Shown: piece after piece, positions 1-5,134 of the stretch
How the letters are laid out: the number at the start of each line of letters is the position of its first letter
Position numbering within the stretch: position 1 is the first letter of the stretch
Assembly: GCA_964371305.1 (NCBI GenBank)
Contig: CAYJLA010000035.1
Span: 1-5,134 of the forward strand
DNA from: CAYJLA01 sp964371305
GTDB taxonomy: Bacteria > Bacillota_I > Bacilli_A > RFN20 > CAG-826
Direction: 5' to 3'
Length of the DNA stretch: 5,134 nt
Made by a program: the position numbers and the translations under genes
Notes under the pieces: model-generated
The model's database searches: none
The model's input: only the letters and a program-made list of their open reading frames with translations
Told to the model about the DNA's origin: nothing

Positions 1-696
1 GTATATGTGAGTATATTCCTCATTAAATACACGTTGTTCATTATATTCTGTTGGTAAATATTTAGTTAATATTTTAGTGTTATTGATTGCTGATTGATCT
101 GACAAATAAAACTTTTTCTCATGTAACAATTCAATTGCTTTATCAAAAAAGCATGTTTTTTTGCAAACTTTCAAATTGATATACATAACACCTGAATTAA
201 TGTATGTATGATTAATCCATGTTTTTCCAAGGTAGTCTAAAACGGCAGCAAATTCAAATTCTTCTATATTAATATCAAAAATAGAAGAGACACTTTTATT
301 TATCATCGTATCTACATCTAAATATAATAAATAATTTGTTTTAATATGTTTTAAAGCAAATAGTTTCAGCATTGAATAAGATGATTTAATACTCTTGTTA
401 TTAGGATTATTTTCAAAATTTTGCCTGAAATCATCTGTTAAATCATACAATTTAACTCTATTTAACTTATTGTATCTTTTAGCTATACCTTCAATAACGA
501 AAGCGTCGTGTGAATGTATTGGTTCACCCAACCCTGAAGGAAGATCGGTTTTCATAGTAAAAATATGAAATATGAGTGGTGTACTTTCATTAAAACGCAA
601 TATAGATAATATAGATAATAATATGCCTTTAAGAACTCTTCTGTTTCCTGTATACAATATATTATAGTTTTTATGCACTACCTTAGTTTCATCCAT
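1..696 (-). CDS. GT8-family glycosyltransferase, N-terminal 232 codons (3' end outside window)
   Basis: This is a retaining glycosyltransferase of the GT8 (galactosyl/glucosyltransferase, LPS-type) family, which moves a sugar from a nucleotide-sugar onto a glycan or lipid acceptor in the cytoplasm. The minus strand reads open from ATG at 696 to the left edge. The beginning (residues 11-48, NILYTGNRRVLKGILLSIL then LIFHIFT) matches the family's first beta-strand and 'multiple start helix'. YLLYLDVDT at 122-130 carries the metal and nucleotide-sugar binding DxD (D127, D129). SGVMYINL at 168-175 and DQSAIN at 200-205 are the usual later GT8 blocks, and YLPTEYN at 213-219 matches the LP-x-x-[YF]-N block. 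The C-terminal metal-binding His region should lie in the missing part. An in-frame ATG at 735 would add 13 residues, but they lie before the first conserved strand and overlap promoter-like sequence, so I prefer 696. Neither start has a Shine-Dalgarno. The gene is divergent from the GT4 gene at 852. The family call is firm; the acceptor cannot be told. Confidence 0.9.
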   Translation of the reverse strand, partial: MDETKVVHKNYNILYTGNRRVLKGILLSILSILRFNESTPLIFHIFTMKTDLPSGLGEPIHSHDAFVIEGIAKRYNKLNRVKLYDLTDDFRQNFENNPNNKSIKSSYSMLKLFALKHIKTNYLLYLDVDTMINKSVSSIFDINIEEFEFAAVLDYLGKTWINHTYINSGVMYINLKVCKKTCFFDKAIELLHEKKFYLSDQSAINNTKILTKYLPTEYNEQRVFNEEYTHIY

Positions 697-725
697 ACTA
701 CTATGATATAGTTTATAAGATATAA

Positions 726-755
726 AGTATACCATTTTAAGACTTAAAATGAAAA
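726..755 (-). promoter_or_regulatory. candidate promoter of the GT8 gene
   Basis: Read on the minus strand, TTTTCA (755-750, 4/6 match to the -35 consensus) and TATACT (731-726, 5/6 match to the -10 consensus) are separated by 18 bp. Transcription would begin near 719, leaving about 23 nt before the ATG at 696. The palindrome at 733-751 lies almost exactly in the spacer. Other -10-like hexamers occur nearby (717-712, 708-703), as expected in such AT-rich DNA, so the exact promoter is uncertain. Confidence 0.3.
733..751. repeat. perfect 19-bp palindrome, candidate operator
   Basis: CATTTTAAG (733-741) and CTTAAAATG (743-751) are exact reverse complements around a single central A at 742. The element sits between two divergent genes and inside the spacer of the candidate GT8 promoter. 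It has no G+C-rich stem or T-run, so it does not look like a terminator. A dimeric transcription factor could bind it. The role as operator is inference; the symmetry is directly visible. Confidence 0.5.
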
Positions 756-796
756 AAATGTATGATGTCTACTATGAAATTAAAAGCTAAAGTTAT

Positions 797-807
797 TTTA
801 GACTAAA
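797..807. repeat. short palindrome sharing its centre with the 733-751 element
   Basis: TTTAG (797-801) and CTAAA (803-807) form an 11-bp palindrome around A802. It shares the AGACT centre and A/T-rich arms with the longer palindrome, whose centre is 60 bp away (about six helical turns). It ends 9 bp before the candidate -35 of the GT4 promoter. It could be a second, weaker half of a paired operator, but an 11-bp palindrome in AT-rich DNA can arise by chance. Confidence 0.3.
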
Positions 808-816
808 TAGAAAGTG

Positions 817-845
817 TTTACTCCATCAGTTTGTTAAGATATAAT
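817..845 (+). promoter_or_regulatory. candidate sigma-A-type promoter of the GT4/acyltransferase/protease operon
   Basis: TTTACT (817-822, 4/6 match to the -35 consensus) is followed after 17 bp by a perfect TATAAT (840-845). The predicted transcription start, about 7 nt downstream, falls at or next to the A of the ATG at 852. The mRNA would then have almost no 5' leader, which fits the lack of a Shine-Dalgarno in front of that gene. Confidence 0.55.
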
Positions 846-851
846 TATTTT

Positions 852-1988
852 ATGATTATAACAATTGTGTGCGATGTTCTGGGTGAACCAAATAACGGAA
901 CTACGATAGCTGCATTTAACCTTATAAATGCGCTTAAGTCTTATGGTCATACAGTAAGAGTTGTATGTCCTGATGAAGATAAAAAAGATCAAGAGAATTA
1001 TTTTGTTGTACCTACAATTGATTTTAAAGTATTTAATAAATACGTTGAAAAGAACGGAGTTTCCTTATCAAAAGCTGATGTTATGATTATTGCGCGAGCA
1101 ATCAAAGGATCTGATGTCGTTCATGTTATGCTACCTTTCGCCCTTTCTAGCACGGCAATTAGGTTATGTAAGAAATTTAAAATACCAGTAACAGCAGGAT
1201 TTCATGCTCAGGCAGAAAATGTTACTTCACATTTTTTCTTAAAAGATGTTCCATTCGCTAATAGAATGGTGTATAAAACATTTTTTAAGAAGATATATTC
1301 TAAAGTTGATGCAGTACATTATCCTACAAATTTTATTAGAAGGTTGTTTGAAAAAAGTGCAATGAGAAAAACAAATGCCTACGTAATATCAAATGGTGTA
1401 AATGAGCGTTTTGTTCAAAAAAACGTTGTAAGACCTGAAGAATTTAAGAATAAAATATTGATATTATTTTGTGGTCGTTATTCAAAAGAAAAAGCTCATA
1501 CCACTTTAATTAAGGCGGTCTTGCTGTCTAAATACGAAAAAGATATCCAATTAATATTTGCGGGAGCTGGTCCTGAAGAAAAACACATTATAGAAGCAGG
1601 CAATTTGTTAACTAATAAACCATATTTAGAGTTTTTTTCAAGAGAAAAAATTGTAGATATTATTAATATGTGTGATTTATACTGTCATCCTGCTGAAATA
1701 GAAATTGAAGCTATAAGTTGTTTAGAAGCAATTACTTGTGGATTAGTTCCAGTAATTGCTGATAGTGAAAGAAGCGCAACAAGATTCTTTGCTCTTGGTA
1801 AAAATAATTTATTTAAAAATACTGACTGTACGGATTTAGCAAAAAAGATCGATTACTGGTTAGATAACCCTGATTTAAAAAAGAAATGCTCAGAAGAATA
1901 TCTAGGATATACAAAGCAATTTAATCAAAGCAACTGTATGAAACAAATGGAAGAAATGCTAGTTGATGTAGTGGAATTTAGGAAATAA
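852..1988 (+). CDS. GT4-family (glycosyltransferase group 1) enzyme, 378 aa
   Basis: This is a GT-B fold, retaining glycosyltransferase that transfers a sugar from a nucleotide-sugar donor to a lipid or glycan acceptor at the cytoplasmic membrane face. The N-terminal half begins with a Rossmann strand and glycine-containing loop (IITIVCDVLGEPNNGTT, residues 2-18). It also carries FHAQAENVT at 117-125, a block resembling bacterial glycolipid GT4 enzymes. The C-terminal domain has the donor-site CGRYSKEK (R209, K214), FAGAGPEE (236-243) and the EX7E motif with E284 and E292 (CHPAEIEIEAISCLEA). There is no signal peptide or membrane span. I chose ATG at 852: a TTG at 831 would extend the frame by seven residues, but these overlap the TATAAT box and precede the first conserved strand. 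There is no Shine-Dalgarno. The stop is 2 nt before the acyltransferase ATG. A diacylglycerol glycosyltransferase or a surface-glycan enzyme are both possible; the neighbour favours lipid. Confidence 0.88.
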   Translation: MIITIVCDVLGEPNNGTTIAAFNLINALKSYGHTVRVVCPDEDKKDQENYFVVPTIDFKVFNKYVEKNGVSLSKADVMIIARAIKGSDVVHVMLPFALSSTAIRLCKKFKIPVTAGFHAQAENVTSHFFLKDVPFANRMVYKTFFKKIYSKVDAVHYPTNFIRRLFEKSAMRKTNAYVISNGVNERFVQKNVVRPEEFKNKILILFCGRYSKEKAHTTLIKAVLLSKYEKDIQLIFAGAGPEEKHIIEAGNLLTNKPYLEFFSREKIVDIINMCDLYCHPAEIEIEAISCLEAITCGLVPVIADSERSATRFFALGKNNLFKNTDCTDLAKKIDYWLDNPDLKKKCSEEYLGYTKQFNQSNCMKQMEEMLVDVVEFRK

Positions 1989-1990
1989 AA

Positions 1991-2806
1991 ATGAACCATA
2001 AATTTAAGTATAAACGCGGCGATACATTGTATTACGATGATGAATTAAACAATGACTTTGCTGATAATAAAATAAAACAAAAACCATTGGATCCAAATTA
2101 CAAATTTTTAAAAATAGATTTATGGTGGAGATTTTGGTCAGCGTTTGTTTATTATTGTTTTGCTATTCCTATTTTAGGTCTAGTGGGATATTTAACTCGT
2201 TCAGTAAGAGTGAGTGGTAGAAAAAACCTTAAAGAACTTAAAAAAACAGGATATTTTGTTTATTCTAATCATACACAAGATATAGTGGATGGATTTATGA
2301 ATCAAGTATATATATGTCGACCTAAACGTTCATATATAATAGCTCACCGCGATGCTGTAAGTATCAAAGGTATTAAGACATTAGTTGAACTAATTGGTGC
2401 TATTCCGGTTCCGACAAATATTCATCAAATGAAAAGTTTTGCAGAGACGATTGATTATAGAATAAAACAAGGCGCTACTGTTGTTATATTTCCAGAAGCA
2501 CATATTTGGCCATTTTATAATAAGATAAGAAATTTCGAAGCAACTTCATTTAGATATCCAGCTCGGTTAAATGTTCCTATTGTATGCACTGTAGTGACTT
2601 ATAGAAGAAGAAAAATATTCAAGAATTTTAAACCATATATGAACATAACTGTTTCTAAACCTATTTATCCAAAAGATGGACTTAGCCCGAGGGAAAATCA
2701 AGAGTATTTAAGAAATGAAGCATACAGAGTGATGTGTGATATTGTAGAAAAACAAGGTTCATATGGACACTATAATTATGTATTTAAAGAAAAAGAGAAT
2801 AGTTAA
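1991..2806 (+). CDS. PlsC-like 1-acyl-glycerol-3-phosphate acyltransferase family protein, divergent, 271 aa
   Basis: This is a membrane-associated acyltransferase of the LPLAT/PlsC superfamily, which moves a fatty acyl chain from acyl-ACP or acyl-CoA onto a lysophospholipid or related acceptor. After a charged N-terminus (1-43) comes a hydrophobic, membrane-interacting segment at about 48-69. Motif I is YSNHTQDIVDGF (91-102): the catalytic His is H94, but the acids lie at D97 and D100 rather than in the canonical H-x4-D spacing. Motif III is IFPEAHIWP (166-174), with E169 and with AH in place of the usual G-T/S. VPI at 195-197 is motif IV. Low-GC bacteria have a related subfamily with NHTQ and PEAH blocks, so the changes look like subfamily features rather than decay. 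AGGA at 1980-1983 gives a plausible ribosome site inside the previous gene's end. The gene lies 2 nt after the GT4 stop and 1 nt before the protease. The exact acceptor is unknown. Confidence 0.85.
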   Translation: MNHKFKYKRGDTLYYDDELNNDFADNKIKQKPLDPNYKFLKIDLWWRFWSAFVYYCFAIPILGLVGYLTRSVRVSGRKNLKELKKTGYFVYSNHTQDIVDGFMNQVYICRPKRSYIIAHRDAVSIKGIKTLVELIGAIPVPTNIHQMKSFAETIDYRIKQGATVVIFPEAHIWPFYNKIRNFEATSFRYPARLNVPIVCTVVTYRRRKIFKNFKPYMNITVSKPIYPKDGLSPRENQEYLRNEAYRVMCDIVEKQGSYGHYNYVFKEKENS

Positions 2807-2807
2807 T

Positions 2808-4307
2808 ATGAAAAAAATTACCCTAATAATTGCATTAATACCGGTTTTAGCTAGTTGCGATTTCTTTTTCGATAATGGTATTGTCGAACATGACATAATT
2901 AAAGAAACATATACAAACGCAGAAGGTGATATACCTTTAGAGAAAGTCAGTGGATTTAAAAACTACACTAAAGACACTAATATAAACATTGGTTTTAATA
3001 CTTTAGATACAACTGGAAATCAAAAGGTTCTCGTTGTTCCAGTAGTGTTTGAAGGAGAAAATGATTTCACAGATAATGATATTGATAGATTAAATAAATC
3101 GTTTTTTGGAACTGAAGCTGACACAGGTTGGGAAAGTGTAAAAACATATTATGAGGAATCTAGTTCTAATAGATTGTCACTCAGCGGAGAAGTTGGAGCA
3201 ACTTTATACCTTGACGTTTCCACATCTTTCGCTATCGCTAATGTTAAAAATGGTAATGTGTCTGCTGTTTCGCAATACGCGATTAGTGATTTATATAAAT
3301 CATATAGCAAAAAAACATTGCAAGATTATGATTTAAATGGCGACGGATATGTTGATTCCGTTGCTTTTATATATTCAAATAATTACGATTACGATGAATT
3401 TTGGGCATATGTAGATTATACTGGTGAATATCCTAATGAAGATAAACCGACTGTTTGTGTTTATATGTGGGCAAGTTATACGTTTTTAAATGACTCCAGT
3501 TTAAAAATTGATACACATACATATATTCATGAATTTGGACATATTCTTGGTTTAGATGACTATTATTCTTATGATCAAAACGGGTGGGATCCAAGCGGTT
3601 CGCTCGAAATGCAATCCCACAATGTCGGTGATCAAGGTGGTTATTCTAAAGTTACAAATGGATGGAATGATGTTATATATGTAAACGGAAAAAATTCAAA
3701 AAGTGGGGACTCGATTAATATTGAAATCGATACCACCGCTTTAAAAGATGGCGATTTAATATTGATTAATGATAAATGGAATTATTCGACTTTAGGAGAA
3801 TATATTTTAATTGAGTATTATACACCTGCTGGCTTAAATGAGTACAGTGCATCTGGCGTTAATGAAGATTACAACATAATGTATACTGAATCCGGCCTTA
3901 GGATCTATCATATTGATTCTAGAGTTTGTACTATCGATGTTTCAAATGGTTTTGCTGAATTTGTTTCGTACACAGACGAAATCAAAAATAATGATAATCA
4001 ATATTACTATTTTGTTGGTGCGAGTAACTCCGTCAATAGATCATATTTAAGTGATGAAAATAAAGGAAAGTTTAAATTACAACAATTAATGCAAGCAAAT
4101 GTGACTTCAAAGCATGACCCAAATCATTTTGAAAATGGTGGAATGGCATCAAATGACACTTTATATAATGTTGGTGATGTATTTATGGCAAGTGATACTT
4201 TTTTTGCTAATGAGACAAAATTTAATTCTGGAAATAATGTTGGTTATTCGGTTGAAATGATTAGCAAAAATACTACATCGGCAAATGTAGAAATTACAAA
4301 ACTTTAA
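2808..4307 (+). CDS. M6 family (immune inhibitor A-like) metalloprotease lipoprotein, 499 aa
   Basis: This is a secreted zinc metalloprotease tethered to the outer membrane face. Starting at 2808 gives a lipoprotein signal: MKK, a hydrophobic core, then lipobox LASC with acylated Cys17. An in-frame ATG at 2763 would bury this signal behind 15 residues encoded inside the acyltransferase gene, so 2808 is preferred. The catalytic motif is HEFGHILGLDDYY (241-253), of HExxHxxGxxD type: H241 and H245 should bind zinc, E242 is the catalytic acid/base, and D251 is the likely third ligand. Downstream, LEMQSHNVGDQGGYSK (266-281) matches the M6 Met-turn block, with M268 and with Q where many relatives have H in GDH. 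DYDLNGDGYVD (173-183) is a calcium-loop-like D-x-N-x-D-G-x-x-D, common before the active site in M6 enzymes. Residues beyond about 300 look like a beta-rich C-terminal region. The ATG follows the acyltransferase stop after 1 nt with only a weak ribosome site, which suggests coupled translation. The substrate is unknown. Confidence 0.9.
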   Translation: MKKITLIIALIPVLASCDFFFDNGIVEHDIIKETYTNAEGDIPLEKVSGFKNYTKDTNINIGFNTLDTTGNQKVLVVPVVFEGENDFTDNDIDRLNKSFFGTEADTGWESVKTYYEESSSNRLSLSGEVGATLYLDVSTSFAIANVKNGNVSAVSQYAISDLYKSYSKKTLQDYDLNGDGYVDSVAFIYSNNYDYDEFWAYVDYTGEYPNEDKPTVCVYMWASYTFLNDSSLKIDTHTYIHEFGHILGLDDYYSYDQNGWDPSGSLEMQSHNVGDQGGYSKVTNGWNDVIYVNGKNSKSGDSINIEIDTTALKDGDLILINDKWNYSTLGEYILIEYYTPAGLNEYSASGVNEDYNIMYTESGLRIYHIDSRVCTIDVSNGFAEFVSYTDEIKNNDNQYYYFVGASNSVNRSYLSDENKGKFKLQQLMQANVTSKHDPNHFENGGMASNDTLYNVGDVFMASDTFFANETKFNSGNNVGYSVEMISKNTTSANVEITKL

Positions 4308-4317
4308 TGCAAACACT

Positions 4318-4346
4318 TTGTTTATTTTAAAAATATTTGTTAAAAT
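4318..4346 (+). promoter_or_regulatory. candidate promoter of the rubrerythrin gene
   Basis: TTGTTT (4318-4323, 3/6 match to the -35 consensus) is followed after 17 bp by TAAAAT (4341-4346, 5/6 match). A TG at 4338-4339 makes this an extended -10 (TGTTAAAAT). It lies just downstream of the protease stop, and no strong terminator separates them, so rubrerythrin may also receive read-through from the upstream operon. Confidence 0.45.
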
Positions 4347-4356
4347 AATAATATCT

Positions 4357-4363
4357 AGGAGGT
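4357..4363 (+). promoter_or_regulatory. strong Shine-Dalgarno for rubrerythrin
   Basis: AGGAGGT lies 6-7 nt before the ATG at 4370 and is a full match to the 16S 3' end complement. It is the only such site in the window. It fixes the rubrerythrin start and shows that the organism uses Shine-Dalgarno initiation, which makes its absence from the two glycosyltransferase genes notable. Confidence 0.9.
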
Positions 4364-4369
4364 TACAAA

Positions 4370-4909
4370 ATGGACTTAAAAGGAAGTAAAACCGAAAAAA
4401 ATTTACTGACTGCTTTTGCAGGAGAATCGCAAGCAGCGATGAAGTATACGTATTATTTTTCACGCGCTAAAAAAGAAGGGTTTGAACAAATTGCTGCTAT
4501 ATTTGCTGAAACAGCAGGTAATGAAAAAGAGCACGCTGAGTTATGGTTTAAACATCTTCATGGAAACAAAATTCCAAAAACAGTTGAAAATTTACAAGAT
4601 GCGGCAAATGGTGAACACTATGAATGGACTGATATGTATGCTGAGTTTGCCAAAGTTGCTCGTGAAGAAGGTTTCGTTGATATAGCTAAACAATTTGAAG
4701 GTGTTGGTGAAGTTGAATCACATCACGAAAAAAGATATCTTAAATTATTACAAAATATCAATGATAATATAGTTTTTGTTAGAGATGGAGTAGTAGCATG
4801 GAAATGCCGTAATTGCGGACACATTCATATTGCTAAATTTGCACCTATGGAATGCCCAGTATGCTTACATCCACAGTCATATTTTGAATTATTAGCAGAA
4901 AATTACTAG
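4370..4909 (+). CDS. rbr: rubrerythrin, 179 aa
   Basis: Rubrerythrin is a cytoplasmic non-haem diiron peroxidase that reduces hydrogen peroxide to water in anaerobes, taking electrons through its rubredoxin domain. The ferritin-like four-helix part (1-about 130) has all expected iron ligands: E19 (AFAGESQAAMKY), E52 and H55 (NEKEH), E82 and E85 (GEHYEW), and E116 and H119 (EVESHH). The C-terminal rubredoxin-like domain binds one iron through C146-x2-C149 and C162-x2-C165. Length and domain order are those of a classical rubrerythrin, with no truncation. The start is set by AGGAGGT upstream, and a strong terminator follows, so the gene can be its own unit. In Bacillota such genes are often controlled by the peroxide sensor PerR; a loose PerR-box-like sequence overlaps the -10, but that link is speculative. 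It shares no obvious pathway with the envelope genes upstream. Confidence 0.97.
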   Translation: MDLKGSKTEKNLLTAFAGESQAAMKYTYYFSRAKKEGFEQIAAIFAETAGNEKEHAELWFKHLHGNKIPKTVENLQDAANGEHYEWTDMYAEFAKVAREEGFVDIAKQFEGVGEVESHHEKRYLKLLQNINDNIVFVRDGVVAWKCRNCGHIHIAKFAPMECPVCLHPQSYFELLAENY

Positions 4910-4922
4910 TATGCAATAAATG

Positions 4923-4953
4923 AAAAGTCATCTTAACCAAGATGACTTTTTTA
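4923..4953 (+). terminator. intrinsic terminator after rubrerythrin
   Basis: A perfect 12-bp stem, AAAAGTCATCTT (4923-4934) with AAGATGACTTTT (4939-4950), encloses an AACC loop. The 3' arm runs into a T-rich tail (TTTTTTATTT). The hairpin begins 13 nt past the stop codon. The A-run on its left side could allow some function on the opposite strand too. It would shield the tRNA gene from upstream transcription. Confidence 0.9.
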
Positions 4954-5025
4954 TTTCTTATTCTTAAGAAAACCCGATTAATTTATGTATGTACAAATTA
5001 TTTTCTTGTTTCTTTTAAAAAATTG

Positions 5026-5054
5026 TTGCAAAAAAGTTTAAAATACAACATAAT
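5026..5054 (+). promoter_or_regulatory. candidate promoter of the tRNA-Asp gene
   Basis: TTGCAA (5026-5031, 4/6 match to the -35 consensus) and CATAAT (5049-5054, 5/6 match to the -10 consensus) are spaced by 17 bp. The predicted start near 5061 would leave a leader of about 22 nt before the tRNA. The rest of the 173-bp stretch between rubrerythrin and the tRNA holds only the terminator and AT-rich DNA. Confidence 0.45.
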
Positions 5055-5082
5055 TATATAGCGTAGAAATACGTAATTGAGT

Positions 5083-5134
5083 GGACCAGTGGTGTAGCGG
5101 TTAACATGTCTCCCTGTCACGGAGAAGATCGCGG
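5083..5134 (+). tRNA. trnD: tRNA-Asp (anticodon GTC), 5' 52 nt, cut by window end
   Basis: The acceptor 5' strand is GGACCAG (5083-5089), followed by the D-arm GTGT/ACAT (5092-5095 with 5104-5107) and a loop containing the conserved GG. The anticodon stem TCTCC/GGAGA (5109-5113 with 5121-5125) holds the loop CTGTCAC, with GTC at 5116-5118. The variable loop and the first T-stem bases (GCGG) are present; the T-loop and 3' acceptor strand lie beyond the edge. The sequence closely follows bacterial tRNA-Asp. It may open a tRNA cluster to the right. Confidence 0.95.

Noticed and set aside
697..735. In-frame upstream ATG extending the GT8 protein by 13 residues
   Set aside because: It has no ribosome site, lies within the palindrome and promoter-like sequence, and adds nothing resembling the family's N-terminus. 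It cannot be fully excluded.
749..790. 13-codon open frame (ATG at 749, stop TAA) upstream of the GT4 gene, possible leader peptide
   Set aside because: It has no Shine-Dalgarno, lies upstream of the best promoter, and has no attenuator hairpin. It is expected by chance.
831..851. TTG start seven codons upstream of the GT4 ATG
   Set aside because: The extension overlaps the TATAAT box, has no ribosome site, and adds residues before the conserved first beta-strand.
2763..2807. Earlier ATG for the protease inside the acyltransferase gene
   Set aside because: It would place 15 charged or mixed residues before the lipoprotein signal. The 2808 start gives a proper N-terminal signal and lipobox.
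3151..3336. 61-codon open frame on the plus strand within the protease
   Set aside because: It is an out-of-frame shadow of the well-supported protease coding region. A similar shadow at 4482-4685 inside rubrerythrin is rejected for the same reason.
4311..4323. Small hairpin AAACA-CTT-TGTTT after the protease as a terminator
   Set aside because: A 5-bp, mostly A/T stem is too weak, and there is no uninterrupted T-run directly after it.
4161..4463. 100-codon open frame on the minus strand
   Set aside because: It lies antisense across the protease 3' end and rubrerythrin 5' end, has low-complexity composition and no family resemblance. It is a shadow of the real genes.
4961..4970. TTCTTAAGAA palindrome downstream of the rubrerythrin terminator
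   Set aside because: It is a single 10-bp palindrome in AT-rich DNA with no partner site or promoter relation, and is consistent with chance.

Overview
The window comes from an AT-rich, low-GC genome, most likely an anaerobic Bacillota or Mollicutes-related lineage (Acholeplasma, Erysipelotrichia or RF39-like). This rests on base composition, a Firmicutes-type M6 protease carrying a lipoprotein signal, an Asp tRNA, and rubrerythrin, which is typical of anaerobes. All 15 tryptophans I could count in the five proteins are TGG, no frame contains TGA, and the four visible stops are TAA, TAA, TAA and TAG. Nothing therefore indicates the Mycoplasma code in which TGA is read as Trp.

Layout. Positions 1-696 on the minus strand hold the first 232 codons of a GT8-family glycosyltransferase that runs off the left edge. 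A 155-bp divergent promoter region (697-851) contains a perfect 19-bp palindrome and a shorter related one. On the plus strand follow a GT4-family glycosyltransferase (852-1988), a divergent PlsC-like acyltransferase (1991-2806) and a lipoprotein M6 metalloprotease (2808-4307). The gaps between them are 2 nt and 1 nt, so these three form a tight, translationally coupled operon. Rubrerythrin (4370-4909) follows with its own promoter, the only strong Shine-Dalgarno in the window, and a clear intrinsic terminator. The right edge cuts a tRNA-Asp(GTC) that starts at 5083.

How the genes fit together. The two glycosyltransferases and the acyltransferase point to cell-envelope work, plausibly membrane glycolipid or surface glycan synthesis. 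The protease would be anchored on the outer face of the same membrane. Rubrerythrin is a separate peroxide-defence gene and the tRNA is housekeeping. I see no convincing new multi-gene system. The points most worth a second look are the paired palindromes in the divergent promoter region, the apparently leaderless start of the GT4 gene, the non-canonical acyltransferase motifs, and the coupling of an M6 lipoprotein protease to lipid and glycan enzymes.
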